In this document: piece by piece, positions 32,086-41,318 of the stretch | Numbering within the stretch: the stretch's first letter is position 1 | How the letters are laid out: each line of letters opens with the position of its first letter | Source of the DNA: Aureococcus anophagefferens | Lineage: Eukaryota; Sar; Pelagophyceae; Pelagomonadales; Pelagomonadaceae | DNA: 64,000 bases | Assembly: GCF_000186865.1 (NCBI RefSeq) | Contig: NW_008705562.1 | Coordinates: 3,193,413-3,257,412, forward strand | Direction: 5' to 3' | Made by a program: the position numbers and the translations under genes | The notes under the pieces: model-generated | Databases searched by the model: none | What the model saw: only the letters and a program-made list of their open reading frames with translations | Told to the model about the DNA's origin: nothing

Positions 32086-34221
32086 CTACTTCGGCGGGGC
32101 CGGGGGCGGCCAGCTCTTCGGCGGCGGCGGCGGCGGCCAATTCTTCGCGGGCGTCGCCGCGGCGCGGAGCTCCTCGGGCGACGACGCCTCGGGCGGCGGC
32201 GGCGCGGGCCGCTTCGCCGGCGCGGGCGGCGGCGGCGCGCCGTGGCCGTTCTTGGGCGACGGCGCGGCGCCGTGGCCGTTCTTGGGCGACGCGCCGCCGC
32301 CGCCGTGCTTCGGCGACGGCTTCCGCGGCGCGGCCGGGCTCGCGCTCCGCGGCGGCGGTCGCGCGCCGCCCGCGGGCTGCCGCGGGACCGGCGGCTTCCG
32401 CGACGCCGACGTCGGCGACGGGCTCGCCTTGCGCGGCGGCGGCGTGGTGCGCTCCCGCTTCGCCGGCGACGGCTCCCGCGGCGCGGCGCCGCGGCGCGCG
32501 GCCGGCGACGCGTCGCGCGGCGACGTCGACGGCGACCGGACGACGGGCGAGCCCGCGGCCTTGACGAGGAGCTCGAGGCGGTTCGCGGCGTCGTCGCGGT
32601 CGCGCCGCGCCTCGCGCAGCTTCGCCAGCATCGCCTCGCCCTGGCGCGCGAGCGCGTCGCGCTCGTCGGCGACGGCGGCGAGGTCCGCGCGGAGGCCCGC
32701 GTCGCGCGCGAGGGCCTCGGCGTTCGCCGCCGCCAGGGCCTCGTTGGCGTCCCGCAGGTCCGCGACCTCGTCGCGGAGGCCCGCCGCGGCGTCGGAGAGC
32801 GAGTCCAGCGACGCGCGGAGCGCCTCGCGGTCCCCGCCGAGCGCCGCGCGGCTCCTTTTCAGGTCCGCGTGGTCCGTCTTCAACGCCTCGTGCGCGCTCC
32901 GGGCCGCGTCGCGGTCCCGGACGGCGAGATCGCGCGCCGCGCGGGTTTTGGCGAGGTCCTCGAGCGCGCGCGTCGCCTCGGCGCCGCCCGCGGATTCGGC
33001 CGCGGCCGCGCGCGCCGTCGCGGCCGCGAGGGCCGCCTCGAGCTCCTTCGTCGCGGCCCGCGCGCCTTCGAGGGCGTCGGCGCGCGCCGCGGCGGCGTCG
33101 CGCTCGGACTCGAGCTCGCCGATCCTCGCCGCCAGGGTCGTCGCGCTGGTTTCCAAAGCCCGGAGCCGCGACTCCGCGGCCTTGCCCTTGGCGCGGTCGC
33201 CGCGCGCGGCCGCCGCGGACGCCTCGGCCGCGGCCGTCGCGTCCGCGGCCGCGGCCGCCTCGGCCTCGCGGCGCCGCGCCTCGGACGCCTTGAGGTCCGC
33301 GCGCGCGCGCGCGAGGTCCCGCTCGAGCGCGAGCACCCGGGCCACGTGGTCCACCTCGACGCCCGCGAGGGCCTCCTCGGCGGCGGCCGCGTCGCCGCGG
33401 AGCGCCGCCGCGGCGCGCTCCGCGTCGACGCAGCGCTTCTCGACGGCGGCGACCCGCTGCGCGGCGCGCTTCTCGGCGGCCGCGCGCGCGGCGGCCTCCG
33501 CTTCGAGCCGCGCCTCGGCGGCCTCGGCGCGCGCCTCGGCGGCCTCGGCGCGCGCCTCGGCGGCCTCGGCGAGGTCCACGGCGGCCTCGCAGCGCGCGTC
33601 CGCCGCCGCGACGGCCTCCTCCCGCGGCGCGTCCGGCCGGCCCGCGGCGGGCCGCGGCGACGCGGGCCCGGCGCCGTAGATGCGCTCGAGCCGCTCCCGC
33701 AGGTCGCTCTCGTCGCGCTGCTCCTCGTCCTCGCCGCCGCTCGACGAGTCGTCGTAGAAGGCCCCGTGGAACTCGGGCGCCTCGTCGGCGTCGAGGCCCA
33801 GGCGGACGACCTTGCGCCGCCGGTCCGCGTGCAGGCTGCCGCGGGCCGGCGCGAAGGCGTGGACGTAGGTCACGGCCTCGCCGTGCTCGTCGGCGTCCTC
33901 GGCGTCGTGGATCCACTGCGTGTGGCCGCTCGCGTGCTCCGCGTAGAGCTGGAGCGTCTCCGGGCACCGCTTCGCGCGCCATTCCGCCTCCGCGGCCTCG
34001 GCCTCGGCGTAGCGCGCCGCCAGGTTCCGCGGCGCCGGCGCCTCGGGGAACTCCTCGGCGGCGAAGGCCGCGAGGCGCTCGGCGAGGTTCCGCGGCTCCT
34101 CGGGCGACGGCGCGGCCGCGGGCGACGCGACGTAGTCGACCTCGACGACGCGCCGCTGCGACGTCGGCGACTTGAGCGACCGGCGCTTCGTGGCGATCTG
34201 CGCGCCGAGGTCCATGGGCAT
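32086..34221 (-). CDS. long coiled-coil protein with proline-rich tail
   Basis: 711 residues if started at the first in-frame ATG (34221, MPMDLGAQIATKRRS). A short ordered segment with aromatic residues (about 60-150) precedes an Ala/Glu/Arg/Leu coiled coil of about 330 residues (about 205-535; EAAEARAEAAEARAEAAEAR, LRDEVADLRDANEALAAANA) and a Ser/Pro/Lys-rich tail with repeated SPKNGHG and polyproline SH3-type motifs (PPPPPPKSWPPPAPPK). It is probably cytoskeletal or a scaffold; no family recognised. The frame stays open and coding-like for 85 more codons to about 34476 without an ATG (coiled-coil residues LEELREEVAREREARAAAHR), so the true start may lie in an undetected upstream exon. Confidence 0.65.
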   Translation of the reverse strand: MPMDLGAQIATKRRSLKSPTSQRRVVEVDYVASPAAAPSPEEPRNLAERLAAFAAEEFPEAPAPRNLAARYAEAEAAEAEWRAKRCPETLQLYAEHASGHTQWIHDAEDADEHGEAVTYVHAFAPARGSLHADRRRKVVRLGLDADEAPEFHGAFYDDSSSGGEDEEQRDESDLRERLERIYGAGPASPRPAAGRPDAPREEAVAAADARCEAAVDLAEAAEARAEAAEARAEAAEARLEAEAAARAAAEKRAAQRVAAVEKRCVDAERAAAALRGDAAAAEEALAGVEVDHVARVLALERDLARARADLKASEARRREAEAAAAADATAAAEASAAAARGDRAKGKAAESRLRALETSATTLAARIGELESERDAAAARADALEGARAATKELEAALAAATARAAAAESAGGAEATRALEDLAKTRAARDLAVRDRDAARSAHEALKTDHADLKRSRAALGGDREALRASLDSLSDAAAGLRDEVADLRDANEALAAANAEALARDAGLRADLAAVADERDALARQGEAMLAKLREARRDRDDAANRLELLVKAAGSPVVRSPSTSPRDASPAARRGAAPREPSPAKRERTTPPPRKASPSPTSASRKPPVPRQPAGGARPPPRSASPAAPRKPSPKHGGGGASPKNGHGAAPSPKNGHGAPPPPAPAKRPAPPPPEASSPEELRAAATPAKNWPPPPPPKSWPPPAPPK

Positions 34222-34615
34222 GGACGTCACGAGCGCCTCCTCGGCGCGGGCCGCGCGCTCGTGGCCCTCCGCCGCCGACAGGTGCGAGTCGCGCGCGTCG
34301 CGGTGGGCCGCGGCCCGCGCCTCGCGCTCCCGCGCGACCTCCTCGCGGAGCTCCTCCAAGCTCTCGAGCGCGCAGCGAGCGTTGCGCACGAGGATCTGCC
34401 GCCGGCAGTGCCTGAGGGCCGTGCGCGACGGGCTGTCGACGGCCGCCGTGGCGTGCAACAGGAAGCGGCTGGCCACCCTGTCTGGATGGGCTGCTAGATC
34501 ATCAAGTTGGGCTGCTTTGATCGATGTTGATCTTCAACTTGAGGCCGAAGCCGCCGAAGCCGCGAAGCACAGCTCGGCCGCCTCCGCCGCCGTCCAGTGG
34601 CAGCGACCCGCACCG

Positions 34616-36646
34616 ATGGCCAGCCTTCGTTTGGCCATGCGCATGAGCGCCGCCGAGGCCGCGCCGCCACCACCACCAGCGCCCGCGCCGGCGCCCGCGG
34701 CCGCGCGCGGCCGCGGCGGCGCGAGGCGCAAGAAGGCCGGCCGCGCGCCGGCGCGGAAGAAGCCGGCGTCGAAGAAGAGCAAGGGCCCCGGCGTCGTCGC
34801 GCGCGCCGTGGTTAAGCGGCGGCGGCGGCCCGACGAGCACACGGGCCCCCTCGGCGGCGGCGCGCTGAGCGACCTGCCCTGGGAGCTGCTCTGGGACGTC
34901 TGCCGCTACCTCGACGTCGGCCGCGCGTCGGTCTGGCGCGCGTGTTCGCGCGCGTCGGCGCGCGCGGTGCACCACGCCTTCGGCGAGGACCGCGTCGAGC
35001 TATCCCACAGTGGCGCGCTCGTCGCGACCTGCGCGCCCCTGCGGTCCGTCGCGGCGGACGACGAGGCCGACGCGGCCGAGGAGCTCTGGACGCACGAGCA
35101 CAACTGGCGCTGCGAGCGCTGCGCGACGGGCGGCGATTTATTGTGCTGCGACTACTGCAACCTCGTCTTCCACCTCGGATGTTTGGGTTTGGAGGAGGCG
35201 CCCGAGGGACTCTGGCGGTGCCCCGAGTGCGCGTCGGACGCGTCCGCGCCGGTCATCGGCGCGACGGCCGCGGCGCCGCGGCCCGACGGCCGCTTCGTCG
35301 TCGTCGGCGGCTACCACCACGGGTCCTTCACGCCCAACGGCGACGCCTACGTCTGCGCGCCGTCGGCCGCGACGGCCGCGTGGCGCCGCGAGGTCGCCGC
35401 CGCGCCGCCGCCGGCCGCGGGCGTCGCGAGCTCGGACTGCTGCGTCGTCGGCGGCGTCGTGCTGGCCTTCGCGCGCTTCGGCGACGGCGGGGCGGCGGAG
35501 CCCGTGCCCTGGCACGCCGTCGCGGCGCCGCCGCAGCGCGCGGCGGCCGGCGCGGCCGCGACGTTCGACGCGCTCTGGACGCTGGACGCCGACGACGCGT
35601 GGCGCCGCGAGCCCCTCAAGGGCACCATCCCCTCGACGCGGTCCGACGCCGCCGTCGCCCACGCGACGGTGGGGCGGCGGCCCCACCTGCTCGTCTACGG
35701 GGGCTTCGCGCCGGACCACCGGCGGAATCTGGACGGCCTGCACGCGCTCGACCTCCGGACGAGGACCTGGGCGACGCTCACGGCCGACGACGTCGCGCCC
35801 ATGCGCCGCGCCGTCACGGAGGAGGAGGCACCGGAGAAGGAGGACGTGGAGGAACCGCCGGAGCGGCGGCCGCGGACGGCGACGGAGGAGATCTTCGGCG
35901 AGTCGGACTCGTCGGACGACGACGACGACGACGAGCCGACGCAGCGCGGCCAGCTCGCGCTCGTCTTCGGCCTGCGGGACCGCGCCGCGTCGGCGGACCG
36001 CTTCGTCGCCGGGCCGGCGACGGGCGCGCCGAAGAAGAAGAAGAAGAAGAAGCGCGCGAAGGCCGTCGCGGCGGCGGCGACCGCGCCGTCCGCGCGATCG
36101 GGCCACACGCTCACGCGGCTCGGCGCGCGGTCCCTCGTGCTCTTCGGCGGCCTCGGCCGCGTGCCCGCGGCGAACACGCCCACGCTCACGCGCAACGACT
36201 ACCTCAACGACGCCTGGACGCTGCGGCTCGAGTCGCTGAGTCGGTCGCACGGCGGGCTCCGGCACGCGTGGGCGCGGCTCCCCTGCGGCGGCGCGCCGCC
36301 GAGCGGCCGCGCGGGCCACAGCGCCGCGGCCGTCGGGCCCCACCTCGTCGTCTTCGGGGGCGTCACGGGCCACAAGTTCCTCGCGGACTTGCACGTGCTC
36401 CACGTGCCGTCGCGGTGCTGGTCGCAGCCCGCGCTCGACGGGCCGCGGCCGTCGCCGCGCATGCGGCCCGCGCTGCTCCACCTCCGCCAGACCGACCTCG
36501 ACGACGAGCCGGGCCCGACGCTCCTGCTCTTCGGCGGCACGCGCGCCTGGGGGTCCGCCGCCGCCGTCGCCACGGCGACGGCGCGCCACGACGGCGACCT
36601 CTTCGCCATCACGCTCCAGCCCGCGAAGCTCGTCGTGTCGCTCTGA
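34616..36646 (+). CDS. F-box / PHD finger / Kelch-repeat fusion protein
   Basis: 676 residues from the ATG at 34616 (MASLRLAMRMSAAEA; later ATGs possible). A Pro/Ala then Lys/Arg-rich N-terminus looks like a nuclear localisation signal (about 38-75). The F-box is at about 84-125 (LSDLPWELLWDVCRYLDVGR). The PHD finger is at about 162-208 with all C4-H-C3 ligands (CERC, LLCCDYC, FHLGC, WRCPEC). Kelch-type blades recur from about 220 to 660 (LLVYGGF, LVLFGGL, LVVFGGV, LLLFGGT, each with downstream W), interrupted by an acidic/Lys-rich insert (ESDSSDDDDDDE, KKKKKKK). F-box proteins are substrate receptors of SCF ubiquitin ligases; a PHD usually reads histone H3 tails. A chromatin-linked SCF receptor is the inference. 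Convergent with the MDP-1 gene, 26 bp apart. Confidence 0.82.
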   Translation: MASLRLAMRMSAAEAAPPPPPAPAPAPAAARGRGGARRKKAGRAPARKKPASKKSKGPGVVARAVVKRRRRPDEHTGPLGGGALSDLPWELLWDVCRYLDVGRASVWRACSRASARAVHHAFGEDRVELSHSGALVATCAPLRSVAADDEADAAEELWTHEHNWRCERCATGGDLLCCDYCNLVFHLGCLGLEEAPEGLWRCPECASDASAPVIGATAAAPRPDGRFVVVGGYHHGSFTPNGDAYVCAPSAATAAWRREVAAAPPPAAGVASSDCCVVGGVVLAFARFGDGGAAEPVPWHAVAAPPQRAAAGAAATFDALWTLDADDAWRREPLKGTIPSTRSDAAVAHATVGRRPHLLVYGGFAPDHRRNLDGLHALDLRTRTWATLTADDVAPMRRAVTEEEAPEKEDVEEPPERRPRTATEEIFGESDSSDDDDDDEPTQRGQLALVFGLRDRAASADRFVAGPATGAPKKKKKKKRAKAVAAAATAPSARSGHTLTRLGARSLVLFGGLGRVPAANTPTLTRNDYLNDAWTLRLESLSRSHGGLRHAWARLPCGGAPPSGRAGHSAAAVGPHLVVFGGVTGHKFLADLHVLHVPSRCWSQPALDGPRPSPRMRPALLHLRQTDLDDEPGPTLLLFGGTRAWGSAAAVATATARHDGDLFAITLQPAKLVVSL

Positions 36647-36672
36647 GTAACGTCGCGGCTCTTACCCCCGCC

Positions 36673-37323
36673 TCATCGTCCGAGGCCGTAGGCGTCGGCG
36701 CCGACGACGTCGCCCGCGGGCGCGGGGAACGCCGCGAGCGCCTCGCGCCAGATCGCGTCGTCGACGCCCTCGGGACAATAGGCGCACGTCACGCCGAGCA
36801 TGGTCACGGCCCGCAGGTTGCCCAGCTCGTTGTCGAAGAAGAGCATGTCCTCGAAGGGGATCGACGTCGCCGCGGCGATGCGCTCGAAGTGGGCCACCTT
36901 CGAGTCCTTGCTGATCTGCACCGCGCGCGCGTCGAAGGCGTCGCCCAGCGCGAAGTCCTCGACGCGAAACTTCTCCAGGAGCTCGCGCGCCCACGCCGGC
37001 TCGTCGGTGCGGCTCGAGATGCCGACGACCGCGTCCGGCCAGTCCGCCCGCAGCTCGGCGACGACGGCGCGCACGTCGCCCAAGAGCGTCACGGCCTCGC
37101 CCGCCTGCGACACCATCGCGTCGCCCTTGGGCACGAAGGGAGCGCCGCCGCCGCGCCAGCTCATCATGTACATCTCCGGATACCAGAGGCAGCCATCGAG
37201 ATCAAAGATGACCGCTTTGGGTTTGGCGGCGAGAGCTGTCGTCGCTTTGCGCGGGTTGCTGCGCGCGAAGGCATCTGCAGTCGTGCAGATTGCAGCCAAG
37301 AGCACGGCCAAGACGGCGCACAT
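36673..37323 (-). CDS. plastid-targeted HAD phosphatase, MDP-1-like
   Basis: 216 residues from the ATG at 37323. MCAVLAVLLAAICTTADAFA is a signal peptide with an A-F-A junction (heterokont plastid-type targeting). HAD motif I is AVIFDLDGCLWYPEM (nucleophile and acid/base Asp), motif II lies in VGISSRTDEP, and motif III/IV in EDMLFFDNELGNL. The WYPEM and SSRTDEP..A motifs are typical of magnesium-dependent phosphatase-1 (MDP-1), a family acting on phosphoproteins or protein-glycation sugar phosphates. The substrate in a plastid is unknown. The divergent threonine synthase starts 163 bp away. Confidence 0.82.
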   Translation of the reverse strand: MCAVLAVLLAAICTTADAFARSNPRKATTALAAKPKAVIFDLDGCLWYPEMYMMSWRGGGAPFVPKGDAMVSQAGEAVTLLGDVRAVVAELRADWPDAVVGISSRTDEPAWARELLEKFRVEDFALGDAFDARAVQISKDSKVAHFERIAAATSIPFEDMLFFDNELGNLRAVTMLGVTCAYCPEGVDDAIWREALAAFPAPAGDVVGADAYGLGR

Positions 37324-37486
37324 GCCTCCCCACGATGCTTTGTTTGCCCTCAAGATGATGCCAAAGCTTCGCCGAATCTGGCCACGGCATCCACAGCGTC
37401 GTCCTCCCGCGGCCGCGGCGCGTCGTCCGGCGCGTCGTGCGGATCCCAGGTCGCGAGGCAGAGCCACGAGAGCGCGTCCTTTGAAG

Positions 37487-38998
37487 ATGCGCTACGTCTC
37501 GTCGCGCGGCGCCAGCGCCAGCGTGAGCTTCGAGGAGGCCATTGGCAGCGGCTATGCGGCCGACGGCGGGCTCTACGTGCCGGAGACGCTGCCGCCCATC
37601 ACCGCCGACGACCTCGAGGCCTGGAAGAATCTCGACTTTCCGGCGCTGGCCGTCGAGGTGCTGCGGCCCTTCGTCGCGGGCGAGATCCCCGACGCGGACC
37701 TAGAACCCTTGCTCGCGGCGTGCTACGGCGACTTCCTCGCGCCCGAAAAGATCCCCGTCGTGCCGCTGGCGACGGCGCCGCGCGTGGCGGTGGCCGAGCT
37801 CTTCCACGGGCCGACGTTCTGCTTCAAGGACCTGGGCCTCCAGGTGCTCGTGCGTTTTCTGTCCTACTTCGCGGCGAAGCGCGGCGAGCGGCGGACGATC
37901 CTCGTGGCGACGACGGGCGACACGGGCCCCGCGGCGCTGCGGGCCGCCGCGGACGTCGACGACGCGTCGCTGCGCGTCGTCTGCTGCTTCCCCGAGGGCC
38001 AGGTCTCGGCGCTCCAGCGGCGCCAGATGACGACGCACGGGTCCTCGAGCGTGAGGGTGGCGACGTTCGAGGGCGGCGGCGACGATATGGACGAGCCCAT
38101 CCGGCGCATGGGCCTCGACAACGCGTTCGCGAGCGCGCACGGCCTCTGCGGCGCCAACTCCTACAACGTCGGCCGGCCCCTGGCCCAGATGGTCCACTAC
38201 GTCTGGATCTGGTTGAGGTGCCGGGACTCGTTCGGCGCCGGCGCGGCGCCGTTCGTCCTCGACGTCGTCGTCCCGACGGGCGCCATGGGCAACCTCGCCG
38301 CGGCGACGCTCGCGAAGCGGCGCGGCCTGCCCCTCGGCGCGATCTGCGCGGGCACGAACGCGAACGACATCTCCTGCCGCGCGATCAACGACGGCGCGAC
38401 GGGCGGCGACGCGTCGAAGACGGGCGCCGCGATGGCCGCGGGCGACTTCCGGGTCGATCCCGCGACGCGCGGCGCGCTGCGCGACGGCGGCTACCGCGCC
38501 GCGCGCGTCGACGACGGCGCCATGCTCGCCGCGCTGCGCGCGTTCCGCGACGCCCACGGCTACGTCTGCGACCCCCACACGGCCGTCGCCGTCGCAGCCG
38601 CGGACGAGCTCGGCTACGCGCCCTACGGCGGGCCCGCGGCCGAGCCGCGGCCCGTGGCGATCCTCGCGACGGCGCACCCCTGCAAGTTCCAGGCCGCCGT
38701 CACCGAGGCGCTCGGCGCGGACGCCTGGGCGGCCTACGAGGCGTCGGCCGCCTTCCCCGAGGCCGCGCGGGAGCTCGCGGGCCGCGCCGAGGTCGCGCCG
38801 CTCGCGCTCTCGAGGCGCGCGGGCGAGAGCCTGGGCGCCGCCCAGCGCCGCTGGGAGACGGTCCTCCGCGCGGTCCTCGAGGACCCGGACGGCCTCCACT
38901 ACGTTGAGAGCGTCTGCCACCTCGACGACGGCGACGACGACGACCCGGCCGCCGACGAGCCGCCGGCGGTCGCGGACTCGTCGTGCGCGATTCTTTAA
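37487..38998 (+). CDS. threonine synthase (fungal/THNSL2-like type)
   Basis: 503 residues from the ATG at 37487 (MRYVSSRGASASVSFEEAIG). The family N-terminus is complete: YVSSRG, AADGGLYVPETLP. The PLP lysine is in FHGPTFCFKDLGLQVL; ATTGDTGPAAL and GANSYNVGR bind cofactor phosphate and substrate, followed by VPTGAMGNLAAATLAK and ATAHPCKFQAAV. Threonine synthase converts O-phosphohomoserine to threonine; animal THNSL2 proteins of the same fold are phospho-lyases, so a lyase role is an alternative. No obvious transit peptide with this start, though the open frame continues upstream. The acidic C-terminal tail (DDGDDDDPAADEPP) is unusual. Confidence 0.88.
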   Translation: MRYVSSRGASASVSFEEAIGSGYAADGGLYVPETLPPITADDLEAWKNLDFPALAVEVLRPFVAGEIPDADLEPLLAACYGDFLAPEKIPVVPLATAPRVAVAELFHGPTFCFKDLGLQVLVRFLSYFAAKRGERRTILVATTGDTGPAALRAAADVDDASLRVVCCFPEGQVSALQRRQMTTHGSSSVRVATFEGGGDDMDEPIRRMGLDNAFASAHGLCGANSYNVGRPLAQMVHYVWIWLRCRDSFGAGAAPFVLDVVVPTGAMGNLAAATLAKRRGLPLGAICAGTNANDISCRAINDGATGGDASKTGAAMAAGDFRVDPATRGALRDGGYRAARVDDGAMLAALRAFRDAHGYVCDPHTAVAVAAADELGYAPYGGPAAEPRPVAILATAHPCKFQAAVTEALGADAWAAYEASAAFPEAARELAGRAEVAPLALSRRAGESLGAAQRRWETVLRAVLEDPDGLHYVESVCHLDDGDDDDPAADEPPAVADSSCAIL

Positions 38999-41318
38999 GG
39001 CGGGAAGCTTTACGAAGACCGACGTACGCGCGCGGTGATGCGCGTCGTCGCGGGGCGAGGGCGGCGCGAGGGACGAGTGGCGTCGAGGAGGCGCGGCGGC
39101 GCGCGCGCGAAGGCGGGAGAAAAGGCCGTATTCGCGGACGCGCGCGGCGACTGCTGGTTTGTGCGTCGGTCGAGCAGAGGGAGTCCCGGCGGGGGCGGGG
39201 GGAGGCGCGGCGGACGGCGAGCGGCGTTTTACGGCGCGAGGAAACGGGCGTATTCGGGCGTCAAAAGTGTCCGGTGCAGGGTACTTGGGGGTACTTGGCA
39301 ATGGTCGCCGAGAAACCCGCACGATTTGGACTTGGGCGTTTTCAGAGAAGTGGTGAGTCGGAGTCGTAGTAGTAGTCGTCCAAGTAGTCGATGACTATGA
39401 CGATAAAACCCGCACGAAAGCGGCTTGGATTTAAAAGGTCTTCTGGAGTAGAGTGTTGCGTCGGGAGACGCAGAAGTGAAACCCGCACAAAAAGACACGG
39501 ATTTTGTTTTTGGGTGGGGTTGGTTCGCTCCAATTGGAGCTGTATTGGTTTTGTGTTTGGTTGATTGGGGGGGAGCGCGAAAGAACCAGATTGCTATTCC
39601 CACCGAAGGAACACAAAGTGTCCTTCAGTCGCGACTCGACCTCAGTATAAAACCGAGAGCCTTGGCGCTTTTTGCAAATAGCGTAGAGTGACAGTCGCCG
39701 AAGCAACCGTCGAACGACCGGTCCGACGAGACTCCAAAGGGCTTCCCCAATGGAACGTCGAACCAATCGATCGTGTCGAAGGATCAACCTTCTCGCACTT
39801 TCAAGCGCCGACACCGAGAGGACCAAACGAGCAAAGCACACCGACCTCGACGCCCGCCTGCGAGATGCAGGGCGAACAGTCAATAGGCAACGGTCACCAG
39901 TATTCGTCGGCTCCCGGAGTAGGGCCTTCGTTGCACGCTCAGCGACCGAGACCTGGTTCTACTAGAAAACCTATCTCGACCACTGGTCGCATGCGACTTG
40001 TGCACAATAGAACCGGTCCTACGAGTAGGACCACTCTTCGCATGGCGTACCAACGCAAGAGTCTTCTATCAGGTCGCGCAGACTCAGCGAACTGAGCTGG
40101 CGGTACTTCGTGGGACCGAGAGTAGTAAAACTCGAACCAGTCGACCACTCCGTAGTAAGACACTGATCATCCCCAAGCGAGACCACTGATATCGACCAGT
40201 GGACCCACCCAAGAGACTCTCGTTAGTCTACTGAACCACTCGACTGTTCATTGCTGAACTGTCGACCGGCGGGGAGGCTGAAACTCATTCGAATTTCTGC
40301 CTCCTCCATAAGATATGCGCGAGGCGGGGCACACCGACAAAACGACAATTACGGTATGTGGAGTAGTCGCGATTTTTTCGACAGTATACTTTGGACCCCT
40401 GACTACTCGCCACTGTTGGTCAAAAATAGCGGTGCCATTTGCGGGTTGTCACACAATTATCCAGTCGCGGAGTAGTCAAACGCTTCAATCTATCCAGTAA
40501 ACCTGCGTCGCGCCGTTGGCAGCTCCGGGGCAGCCTCCCCAAGCTTGGCCATTTGGGCAGCTTTCGGCCGCCGGCGCCGCGCGGCACGTCGTCGCCGCCG
40601 CCCCGCGCGCCGACGCCGCCCTCCCGGCCGCCGCCACCGCCTCCGCGGAGCCCCCCGGGACCGTCCTCGGCCGCGGACGCGCCGCGGTCGGCGTCGGCGA
40701 CCGCGCTCTTGCGCTCGGGCAGCTTTCGGCTCGTCGCGGCGACGGCGCGGTCTGCGCGCGGCCCCGCGGTTCGCCGGGCTCCTCGGCGCCCGCGGACGCG
40801 TTGATCCGCTCGTCGAACCCCTGGACCCGGTCACTGGCGCCGTCGCAAGCTCGCGCCGCGCCGAAATCGGTCCGCGGTCGCCGCTCCGAGAACGGGTCTC
40901 CGAGCGGGTCGGCCGCGCGCGGACCGCGGCGTCTTCGGGCTCCCGGAGCTCCAGCGCTGTGCGTCCGGGTCGGCGACGACGCGGTCGTGTTTGGACCAAA
41001 ACCTCGCGACGAGCGGTGCCGGTCGGACGGCGTCGCGCGGGCGTCGCTCCGACGGGATCGAACGACCGGCTCGGGACGGCCCGCGCGGCCGCGCGTGCGG
41101 GCGACTAGTCGTCGTCGCGCTCTTGGGCCACGCAGCTGGTCCTGGCAATGATGCTCTGGAACCTCGGCGGACGACCCGTCGGCCGCGCGGCTCGCGCGTC
41201 GCCCGCCGACCCCGTCCCGTCCGGACCGAACGATCCCGGATGCTGCCGACGACCGCCCGATGTCAGCGACGGCCGGTCGCGCGTGGCGCTAGAACCGCGT
41301 AACCGAACGCGCGCGCGC
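38999..41318. other. 2.3-kb stretch without a recognisable gene, with a lower-GC island
   Basis: 38999-39240 and 40500-41318 have the usual high GC but only short Arg/Ser/Pro frames. From about 39240 to 40500 base composition drops to roughly half GC by inspection. The island holds three AAACCCGCAC motifs (39315, 39408 and 39479, approximate), a TATAAAA at about 39645, five ACCACT motifs between 39970 and 40240, and a small CTCAG/CTGAG hairpin near 40085. No frame in it looks protein-like, and I see no tRNA or rRNA. A decayed retroelement (the TATA region could be an LTR) or non-coding RNA locus are the options. Confidence 0.5.

Noticed and set aside
39688..40095. 135-codon frame in the low-GC island as a retroelement gag
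   Set aside because: No zinc knuckle, protease or other retroelement motif; composition alone does not support it.
40516..41151. 211-codon plus-strand frame
   Set aside because: Ala/Arg/Pro-rich with no conserved motif, no signal peptide and other frames equally open; not supported as a gene.
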